64,000 nt of DNA from an uncultured Flavobacteriales bacterium (GTDB lineage Bacteria; Bacteroidota; Bacteroidia; Flavobacteriales_G; Salibacteraceae): assembly GCA_943788775.1 (NCBI GenBank), contig CALSRO010000004.1, positions 250,001 through 314,000 of the forward strand. Direction: 5' to 3'. Positions 7,983-16,006 of this stretch are shown piece after piece; the stretch's first letter is position 1; the number at the start of each line of letters is the position of its first letter. The notes beneath the pieces were generated by a model. That model did no database searches. It saw nothing but the letters and a program-made list of their open reading frames with translations, and was not told the origin of the DNA. The translations under genes were made by a program, and so were the position numbers.

Positions 7983-9737
7983 AGAATAGGAGATGAAAAA
8001 AGTTGCGTTTTTTGGGTAAATACATGGGAATACAGTATGTTCCGTGGGGTGCACGAAACCACGCCAAGTGTACTCAAAGGCATGCTAGAAAAATTAAAAG
8101 AATCTTGTGGAGATCATTGGACAATACTAGACGAAGCGGATGAAAAAATCAAAAAAGCCACTAAATTCTTCGGGAATCTCGCCAATCAAGTTATCGCAAA
8201 TCAAACAGGCGTTGATTTAAAAAACGCGGCAGGATCCTCTTTAGATTCCAAGCGCGTGGTAACAGAAATCGCTGAGATAAAAAAATTAATCAGCGATCTT
8301 ATTCAAGAATTGATAAACCACGAGAAAAACCCGGTTAAAAAAGTGGTGTTTTTCGTTGACGACCTGGATCGTATACAACCATCAGATGCTGTGGAAGTTT
8401 TAGAGTCCTTAAAGAATATTTTTGATATTCCGAATTGCGTTTTCATTTTGGCTATTGACTATGATGTTGTAGTCAAAGGACTTGAATCAAAATTTGGCCC
8501 CAAAACCAAAGAAAATGAACGAGAATTTCGGTCTTTTTTTGATAAAATCATACAAGTTCCGTTTTCGATGCCAATTGGTGCGTATAATATCAATTCATTC
8601 TTAAAAAATAAGCTGCTGGATCTTGACGTACAAGTAACGGACGAAGAAGTCTCTCATATTACAAAAATAGTCAGTTATACTGTAGGCAGTAATCCCAGAA
8701 GTTTAAAGCGATATCTGAACACCTTTAGCTTAATTAAAATAATCGTTGACGATAATGATGATGAAGAACAGGAAGTCAACAAAATTTTGCTTTTTGCCGT
8801 ACTTGGGATTCAAATATCATACCCCGAAATCTTCCGACTATTGACTCAAAACTCGAACTATCTTGACTGGGACAAATCATTCGGGAACAAAATTAATTTA
8901 GACTTGGACGAGGTAATCGCAGAAATCCAAAAAGTTGGAGAATCTGAGCTCACGGACGAGCCTTGGGAGCAAATTCTTTGGGGTGTATCACAGCAAGACA
9001 GGTATTTGAAAGTACGGATTTTCAATATTCTAGAGCTATTTAATTTCTTGAGAGAACTCTTCGGAAATAAAAAAGAGGCGCTACATGATGAATTAATCTC
9101 TGTCCTGGAGTTTGCCGCCATCACGAATGTTGACGATGATCTTGGGGCCAAACAATCATCAACTAAGGTAGGATCCGTAACTTATTTTGAAGGGTTTGAT
9201 TTTTGGATTAAAGAAATGAAAAATGGTCAAGAAGCAAATCCAACACTAGGAATAAAAAAGCGTAAACCCGTGGAAATCGATAGTGAAACAGAGTCATTCT
9301 TTTTATACTGGAAAAACCATTTGGAATCAGAAGGTTATGAATTAATATTTACACCCACAGGAGGATGTTCAGTAAAACACAAAAAAACAAAAATTGCAAA
9401 CCTAGGTTTTAACGGAACCAGTTCAAAAGTAGCTGTAATGATACTTCGAGATTTTAAAAGGGATTATAAAAGGCCAAAAATTCAAAATTTATCCTCTGAG
9501 AACTTACGGAAATATGATCCGAATATAAAATCATATCAATTACCGTGGGGTAAAGAATTTTATGAATTACATGGAGAGATAAATGATTTTACCTCAAATT
9601 CTGAGGTATTGAAACAATTATTTAAAGATGCGGAAGAAACAGTTAATGCTGGAAAAAAGTTAAAAGTTAATAAAGACAATCATTATATCTTGGAAGACAT
9701 TTATAACGGATCCTTCGATATCAATTATCTTCATTAA
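7983..9737 (+). pseudogene. KAP-family P-loop NTPase, N-terminally truncated
   Basis: KAP NTPases are AAA-like ATPases, often membrane-associated and frequent in defence or mobile loci. From the first ATG at 8037 there are 566 residues. The frame is open from 7983 and the residues before the ATG (VFWVNTWEYSMF) look like the 'V-NTWEYS-F' strand that follows the Walker A region in the family. Walker B is intact (KKVVFFVDDLDRIQP, about residue 100), as is the downstream YNINSFL and sensor region (VGSNPRSLKRYLNTF). No GxxGxGKS Walker A occurs in any frame upstream, so the ATP-binding front of the gene is missing. The C-terminal 200 residues are AT-rich and unknown. It is probably a dead gene or a fragment joined to the 193-residue ORF. 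Confidence 0.7.
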
Positions 9738-9796
9738 AATATATTGTCCAAGCCAAGTGGATAGTCAAAATAAGAAGTTGTGCTGCAACTTTGAAT

Positions 9797-9810
9797 AACA
9801 GGGGGAGCAC
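9797..9810. repeat. Possible tRNA-Asn 3'-end remnant (attachment-site candidate)
   Basis: The sequence AGGGGGAGCA at 9800-9809 matches the expected 3' end of tRNA-Asn. That tRNA reads AGGGG-AGCA here, one G short. The copy sits 4.3 kb downstream, just before a terminator, as expected if an element integrated into the tRNA 3' end and left its second attachment site here. The match is short, so chance is possible. No integrase gene lies between the copies. Confidence 0.3.
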
Positions 9811-9822
9811 AGTTTAATAAGA

Positions 9823-9850
9823 AACCTCACCAGACCGGTGGGGTTTTTTT
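9823..9850 (+). terminator. Rho-independent terminator
   Basis: The arms AACCTCACC (9823-9831) and GGTGGGGTT (9837-9845) form a 9-bp stem with one G-T pair around the loop AGACC, followed by a run of T. It could originally have ended tRNA-Asn before the island inserted, and now stops transcription leaving the island. Confidence 0.75.
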
Positions 9851-9912
9851 GTTGGAATTCGGACGGGGTTTTTGTCAGTCAAAACGGACCATGATGAGCC
9901 TCGATATAGTTT

Positions 9913-10437
9913 CTACCGCCCTACCCTATCCAGCATCTTTTTTGCCTTACCTGAAACCGACTTTCGCTCATCAGCGGTCAGTCGTTTCAAATGAGGTTTA
10001 ACCCATTCTTTTAAGTCCACATCGCTTTTCGACCATTTGGTCAAGGTTTCCATTGTTTGGGTAAGCACAATCCAATCTTGGTGCTGGGCGAGGTTGTGTT
10101 TCATGATTGCCTTTGCTTGTTGGATTTGGTCATCCGTCATGTCTTTTTCAAGCATGCCAAAGAGTTGAGATAGCGTCCATTGGGCAGAGGCTTGGTCAAT
10201 TTGGGCAATGTCTGTCAAAAAGCGATCGATGTACGGTATGAGCAGCGTTTTCTCCGCTTTACAAATCCGCTTCATGGCGTTGGAAGTACGCAGCCTTACT
10301 ATTTCATCCGGGCTGAAGTAGCACTCAAACAGCTCGTTGAACAAGGCGTTTTCGGCCAACACCTCATTAACCACCTCAATGGTGTTTCCCAGCGAGTTTG
10401 GGTGCCCTCCTTGCAGTCTTGTCTCAAAGGTTTTCAT
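9913..10437 (-). CDS. HEAT-like helical protein of 174 residues
   Basis: The ATG at 10435-10437 (MKTFETRLQGGHPNSLGNT) begins a 174-residue soluble all-helical protein that looks like stacked HEAT-type helices, with conserved-looking EIVRLRTSNAMKRICKAEK. Its role is unknown. In the sequence as given, its frame is continuous with the upstream gene, giving a 335-residue fusion. That fusion depends on a one-base insertion upstream (see the next gene). The natural start overlaps the upstream stop as ATGA, normal for coupled genes. I therefore annotate two genes. Confidence 0.65.
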   Translation of the reverse strand: MKTFETRLQGGHPNSLGNTIEVVNEVLAENALFNELFECYFSPDEIVRLRTSNAMKRICKAEKTLLIPYIDRFLTDIAQIDQASAQWTLSQLFGMLEKDMTDDQIQQAKAIMKHNLAQHQDWIVLTQTMETLTKWSKSDVDLKEWVKPHLKRLTADERKSVSGKAKKMLDRVGR

Positions 10438-10920
10438 TGAGCCATGCGTTTTGACAAATGTGCATACGCCTCGGGTTTTTGGGTGCCAATCAGCACTTGT
10501 TTTCCCCGATTTCATTTTTATCCGAAGGCCTTTATTTCCCTTTACGTTGTAGCACCAGGTTTTGAAATTGTAGCGAATACCCCATCCTAAAAATTCATCT
10601 AGCGGATCGTAGTCCACCACTTCGAACGACTCCATTTCATCCCAAGGGTAGCGCTTCCACCATGGTATGAAGGGTAGATATTTAAAGCGGAGTTCTTTTT
10701 CGTCAACTTCGGGGATCAAGCGAGCGGACATAAAAATTAGGAGCACTGCAGCTAAGGCATAATCGCTAACTCTGAGCAGTTCATCGGTGGGCAGGGCATT
10801 GCCAAAAGGCTCTTTTAGGTAATAGGTGTAATATTTTGCCACTGCCGCCATTACCAACACAAAAATCAGCAGCACCCAAATAAACCATTGCGTAAATCGC
10901 TGTTGCTCTCTTTGCCTCAT
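10434..10920 (-). CDS. Two-helix membrane protein with PH-like domain, one frameshift
   Basis: The N-terminus has two transmembrane helices (about 11-30 and 52-68). A cytoplasmic PH-like beta domain follows (KELRFKYLPFIPWWKRYPWDEMESFEV and later VKGNKGLRIKMKSGK). In the given frame it then reads into ADWHPKTRG, unlike the family. Removing one A from AAAA near 10500 restores KQVLIGTQKPEAYAHLSKR and a TGA stop at 10434-10436, overlapping the next ATG. That ending is what PH-like proteins of this type show. One extra base therefore fuses two genes. The function of the membrane protein is unknown. Confidence 0.65.
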
Positions 10921-11000
10921 GGATTTTTTTGTGAAAGATAGTACTTGAAGCTATTCGCCTAAACGGTCAAGCCTGTTGGGTCTGCAGCAGCTGGCGCACC

Positions 11001-11531
11001 TTATTTCAACTCAATCTTGTCAATCATGAGTTTGAAACTCTCCGGCTTTTTGTTGCCTATTAAAAAGGCAATTTCCTCTACATGGTCGCTCGAAAAATTG
11101 GGTTGGGCCAGTTTCCTACCTCTGAAAGAAGGATACATTTCTTGGAGTGGAATTTGGATTTCCTACCACTCTGTGTTGGTGGCAAATGTGGCGATGTAGG
11201 AATAGTAATCACGGGCATTGGCTTTGATTCTGAGTTGATATTTCCTCCCGTCTCCTTTCACTTTCAGCACCACGGTGGTAGCCCCATTGATGGGGGTATT
11301 ATCCAGTTTATGGCGCACCGATGAAAAGCCGCCATTGTTCTCTAACGACACGTTTCCTGCAAACACACCGTGCCCATCTTCATTCAATGTAAACGTGCCA
11401 GACGACCTTCCGCCCATGACCACGTCATCCACGATGTACCAGGTCTTAATGTCTGTGCTTGATGTAAAATTAAAGAGGCTTGTTGGTGCCATGATGGAAG
11501 CAAATAAGATGATAAGTGCAAAGCGATGCAT
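11001..11531 (-). pseudogene. CIA30-family secreted protein with in-frame amber stop
   Basis: The signal peptide MHRFALIILFASIMAPTS leads into a CIA30/NDUFAF1-like jelly-roll domain (DIKTWYIVDDVVMGGRSSG, then a SFSSVRHKL-type strand). The ORF stops at TAG (11163-11165) after TNTEW. The same frame continues after the stop with EIQIPLQEMYPSFRGR to a TAA at 11001, which is the expected end of the domain. A CAG (Gln) codon changed to TAG would explain it. With read-through the protein is 176 residues, the normal size. Members assist complex I assembly in mitochondria; the bacterial role is not known. It may be a real nonsense mutation or a base-call error. Confidence 0.7.
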
Positions 11532-11888
11532 GAACGAATGTTTTTATCAAAACGTTTGTGGGTCAGAATCGTTCGATGGGGTCAACAATTGCTAATAGGG
11601 ACAATCCCGTTTATTTAAAAATTGGTGACTTTGGTGCATTATTGTTGGGTTAGTGTTAATTCAGCGGTCATTTTCGGGCATTTCTGAGCCAGAAACGGGC
11701 TGGCTTGTGGCGGAAAAATTAGACCAATGAAATTGAACGTGCAAATTGGCCATAAAAGCAGCATCTCCATTTCCGCAGAAAATGACAAAACGTGAAATCA
11801 GATTTCAAGGGGGTTAAAAAGGAAAATAGTTCCGTTCAAAACCTCATTCACCCCGGAACTTGCCGATTACGAGCGGTGGACGCAGGGC
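11532..11888. other. Intergenic stretch, nothing recognised
   Basis: These 357 bp separate the CIA30 gene from the repeat lipoprotein. I see no credible gene, RNA or repeat. A promoter for the minus-strand CIA30 gene should lie near 11535-11590, but no clear TAnnTTTG box is visible. Confidence 0.5.
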
Positions 11889-12914
11889 TTACCTTGGGTC
11901 GTCCATCTTGGGGGCTACACCATTTTCAAATAGGCCGTTTTCGCCACGCGGATATTGCGGGCGGTTCATCTTTCTGCTGTTGCGGCTAAACGGGTCTTTT
12001 TTGCGCTTTTTCTGTCGCACCTTTTGGCGTGACTTGCGTGATTTGTTTGGGTCGAGGTTGAAGAGTCTAAACCGCTCTCCCAGAAAGTTTTTGCGCAGTA
12101 CTTTGCGCCTTGCGCCTCGGTTATAGAGGTCTTTTTCTTTGTGCTCCTTTACTATGGATTTTGAACCAAAATGGTCTGGGTTTGCTCCCCTCTCTCTTTT
12201 TTCGGTTGGTTTAGCGTAATGGTCCGTTAATAATCCATGCTCTCTTTGATTGCGCTCTGAGCCGAAATGGTTCGGCATTTCGCCTATTTCTTTTTTGGAG
12301 GATGCCTTACCAAAGTGATCCGGCATTTGATTTTTGGACCGACCAGATTTTTCGCTGCCAAAATGGTCGGGCTGAAGGGTTTTATTTTGCTTTTTTTTCG
12401 TTTTTGTGCCAAATGATGAGGCCAGAAGTTCTTTCTCAGAGTTTTTCTTTGACTTGGTTCCAAAAGCATCACCCAATTCACCTCTTTCATTCGGCTTTTT
12501 GTGACTAGAGAATGCGCTACTGAGTAATTCTCTTTCGGAATTGGATCGCTTAGATTTTGAACTAAACGGACTAGTAAGTAATTGTCGTTCCGATTTGTTT
12601 TTCTTGCTGGTAAAGGCGCTAGAAAGTTCAGAACGATTTGTTTTTTTTCTTGTTTTTGAACTAAATGAACTACTTAATAAATACTTTTTTTTTGACTTTG
12701 TGTATGACGTTGAAAATGCGCTGTTGAGTAACGAGGCTGCCTTTTTTTTCTTGCTTTTTTTTTGTTTAAAAGGACTTGAAAGCAAATCGTGACTTGATGA
12801 TTTTCGCTTGGAAGTAAACGCATCACTGAGGAGTGAATCACCCGACTTGCGTCCACACCCTTCAATGATTAAGGGCAGTAATACTATCAGAAATATATAT
12901 TCGAAGCGTTTCAA
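11889..12914 (-). CDS. Basic lipoprotein built of about 14 degenerate 16-residue repeats
   Basis: I do not recognise a family. The 341 residues start with a lipoprotein signal (PLIIEGCGRKSG, Cys20). From about residue 25 to 255 there are about 14 tandem units of 15-19 residues. Early units read LLSSAF followed by SSK and a Lys-rich tail; later ones change to PDHFGS followed by a charged tail, with mixed forms such as ELGDAFGTK in between. The last 85 residues are Arg/Lys-rich (RKVLRKNFLGERFRLFNLD, SRKSRQKVRQKKRKK) and end acidic. The whole protein is very basic, so it might bind an anionic polymer such as nucleic acid or peptidoglycan-linked material; this is inference only. Despite many A homopolymers the frame is open. 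Confidence 0.75.
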   Translation of the reverse strand: MKRFEYIFLIVLLPLIIEGCGRKSGDSLLSDAFTSKRKSSSHDLLSSPFKQKKSKKKKAASLLNSAFSTSYTKSKKKYLLSSSFSSKTRKKTNRSELSSAFTSKKNKSERQLLTSPFSSKSKRSNSERELLSSAFSSHKKPNERGELGDAFGTKSKKNSEKELLASSFGTKTKKKQNKTLQPDHFGSEKSGRSKNQMPDHFGKASSKKEIGEMPNHFGSERNQREHGLLTDHYAKPTEKRERGANPDHFGSKSIVKEHKEKDLYNRGARRKVLRKNFLGERFRLFNLDPNKSRKSRQKVRQKKRKKDPFSRNSRKMNRPQYPRGENGLFENGVAPKMDDPR

Positions 12915-12951
12915 GAACTAGCTAAGATACAGGTTATTAGAGTTATATAAA

Positions 12952-13554
12952 TTAAAATAATTCAATAGACTCAAGGGTTTGTATGGCAAAATGGTTTTTA
13001 AACCTTTCTAGAATGTCCTAGAGAAAGTGATGGGTGGCTTTCCTTTGGCTACAGGGGATAGTTGAGGGTTGTAAGGCTCTGTATTGATGTCTGAGGTGCA
13101 TTGATGGACAGGTTTTTTGTGTCAAGATATTCCAAAGGTTTGACTTAGAAGTATACAGTGGGATGATTGGGCTCGTTGGAGATTGTATTGTGACTAAGGT
13201 GGGAGTAGTATTGATCGATTTTTTTGGAAAGCCCAGGTATGTTGAAGTCTTCTTGTAATGATTTGTTCAATAGTTCCAGAGTAAAATAACCATTACTCCA
13301 AATGAGTCTGGATTAAGTTGGTTTGTTCCCAATGCGCTGTCCTGTCGTGATTCTTTGATAGAACGAATTCCAGTTGATTTCTCAGATGTTGTGTATTCAA
13401 TAAACCGACCTGTTTGGATGTGTCCACCTGCACCAGTCTTTTTGGAGGTTCTAATAAAAAATGATTGAAGGCCCTTCCCATCGACTAAACACTTTACTAT
13501 GCGAGAGGAGTCTGAGTAGGGTATAATTCGCAAGATGAGAGCCCGATGCGGCAT
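12952..13554 (-). pseudogene. recO: DNA repair protein RecO, several frameshifts
   Basis: RecO helps RecF/RecR load RecA on gapped DNA. The first 95 residues are a normal RecO OB-fold start (RALILRIIPYSDSSRIVKCLV, then GRFIEYTT). The frame ends at about 13267. In other frames the homology continues: YFTLELLNKSLQEDFNIPGL at about 13270-13220, a helical stretch to about 13155, and a normal RecO tail LERFKNHFAIQTLESIELF ending in TAA at 12952. At least three frameshifts are needed. The start overlaps the porZ stop (TAATG). Reads or a relative's sequence would tell assembly error from decay. Confidence 0.72.
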
Positions 13555-15856
13555 TACTGTTTTAGAAATAGAATTTTACCGGTAACTCCCTGGTCTGCTG
13601 CAGAAGTCGCAACGTGTACTAGATAGACTCCTGGTTGCACCTTTTGTCCGTTTAGGTTTGTTCCTCCCCAGGTTGCTTGCCCACCGAGACTTTCCGTTTC
13701 AAATATCAGGCTACCATTGACATCTGTGATGCGAACTTGGCTTCCAGACGAAAGATTGGATATCGCGATGGGACCACTATAGTTTGGTTTTACAGGGTTT
13801 GGAAAGACTTTGATGTCGTCAAGAGTGTTTTTACTGCTTGTTGCGTCACTTCTGTATGAAACTAAACCAGATTCGGTTGCAACGAATACTTCTCCTGTTT
13901 TTGGGTGAATAGCAATGTCTTGTACTTTATTATCAAATAGCGGACTGTTTTCAGATGTGAAGCTGTGTATTTGGTTTAGGCCATCTTCAGAAATTAAAAA
14001 TAGTCCAGAGTTGAATGTTCCAACCCATTTTCTGTTAGCTCCGTCAATGGCAATAGCTTCAATGGTCTCAGTTCCAAATAAATATCCGTTGTATCCATCT
14101 TGATTAACTACAACTTGTTGAGCTCCTTCAAATGATTGGTCGAAGATGTTTTCAGGTGTATATATAATGCCGATACCTTCATTTGTTCCTATCCATATTT
14201 CACCATCGAGGTCTTCAGCAATACAGGAAACCTGACTGCTCGGAAGATTTCCAGCTGTGGGTGAGGACGTTAAAAGCAAGTATTCATCGTCTGCAACATC
14301 ACTAGGAGTTCCCTTTGGGTCATACACAAGTACACCTACATCAATAATAATTTGAAAGATCATTCCAGAAGAATGAACAAGGAGGTCAGCACACTTAGGC
14401 TCCTTAAGGTTTTCATCATTAAAGCTGATTTCGATCCATTCGCCCGATTCAAGTAATATTTTGAGTGGTGTGTTGCTTTTAGTATGGGATAAATAAAGGT
14501 TGTTGTCATTATCCTTGTCTAAACCACTTATTCCGAAGTAGCGATATCCTTCTTGAAAGTCCACCAAAGGACTATTGGCGTCATCTATAATGTTCAGAAT
14601 GTTTAAGTCTTTATCTGTTACTGCAATTCCACCTCGATCTGACGAGATAAAGAATTGGTCAGCAAATGAAACGATTTCATTGCCATTGACAAATGTCGTG
14701 AGTTCCTCGTTTACTAATTCTTTTGATGACCATTGCGAGTTCTCATATTTATGGATGTTTGGGCGGAGGTAAGTATATTCATTGCCACCGGGCAAGGCAT
14801 AAATAGAATTGTCAATCGCCTTCAATGAAGAAATGTTGGTGCCAACCGGAAAAGGACTACTTCGGTTAAAGATTGTTCCACTGTATTGATTGGTAAATGA
14901 AACCTCTACTCCGCCATGTGTGAAGTCGGCCACAATGATTTTTTCACTGAATTTTGATTTTAAAGAAGTGGCAGGATCCATTCCTTTCGGGCCATATGTA
15001 AATATGGTTTGTAACAGGGTTAAGCTAGCATCGTATAGGTTGATACTTGTTGCATTTTGTAACGAGCAGAGAGTCATTGATGTTTTGAATGTGACGGATT
15101 CCTTGGCCGGCTAAAAATTCGGAAGGAATCCACTCACCATTGGATAAATAGTATAAAGTGTCTTGAGTAAAGGCATTGGTTTGATAAGTGAAGTGAACTT
15201 CATTATCAATTTCGAAAAACTGAGAGAGTTTATCTAGTTCAAGATCGGGAGTGATGTCAAAATAAACAGGATTTGTAAAAATGCTCGAACTGGAGCTCGA
15301 AAGAAGATATTCTTTGGATGAAATGTATATGGTTGTGCCAAATTTGTAAATATTTTTGTACAGGCTGATTTTCTCCATTGTAGTTGACAGGCGTATATTC
15401 AAGCACATTAAAAGTCGTTAAGTCGATTTGTAATAAGCCGATTCCAGACCCAAGCCAAGCATTCGCTCCATCGAAGAACACGCAGTTAACGGACTTGTCA
15501 CCTACGGTTTGACTATTCATGATTGCGGGTTGATTTGTGATAACGTTATTGTTATCAATAAAGTCTAAATTGCCATTGGAGTAACCTACGACACAGACTT
15601 TTCCGTTTGGCAAACATTCAAATATGGATATGTCAGTTCCTGATAGTGAATTCACTTTTGTGAGTACCTCAGTCGAATTGTCGGTTCTGTCATAGGAGAG
15701 GATGCCAAACTTGTTTGCAGCGAATATTTTATCTTGAGTTTCTCCAATCCAACTAAATGATGACATAGGATTGTGTGATTGCCAAGATCCAATTCCGACT
15801 TGAGATTGAACTGTATTGGAGAGGATATAGAAGAGAAGTAAAAGGGTTTGTCTCAT
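13554..15856 (-). pseudogene. porZ: PorZ-like T9SS beta-propeller protein, two frameshifts
   Basis: PorZ is a cell-surface component of the type IX secretion attachment complex. The likely start is MRQTLLLLFYILSN (15856), a signal peptide, followed by GIGSWQSHNPMSSFSWIGE and propeller blades such as VCVVGYSNGNLDFIDNNN. A frameshift near 15370 moves the reading to the frame containing KNIYKFGTTIYISSKEYL, and a second near 15060 to the frame with SINLYDASLTLLQTIFTYG. The C-terminus has two-component-propeller-like blades (GEIWIGTNEGIGI) and a T9SS sorting domain (VFPNPVKPNYSGPIAISNL). Joined, it is about 767 residues, the usual PorZ size. porZ next to recO is a common Bacteroidota arrangement. 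Confidence 0.75.
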
Positions 15857-16006
15857 GGTTTGTTTAACGCAAAGTGTGAGAATATATTGAATCGTACTGT
15901 AATGGGTTGATAAATAGATAAATACGCATAAACTTTGCTTGTTGGCCAAATTCATAGGAGGTGGATGCTGAGGCCCAAGGAGATGGTTGGTTTTACTTAT
16001 CAAAGA

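Noticed and set aside
12302-12792. Plus-strand ORFs opposite the repeat lipoprotein
   Set aside because: They are shadows of the Lys-rich repeats and lack any motif or start signal.
15025-15408. 127-residue ORF as an independent gene
   Set aside because: It is the central part of the frameshifted porZ gene; propeller-type sequence continues on both sides.
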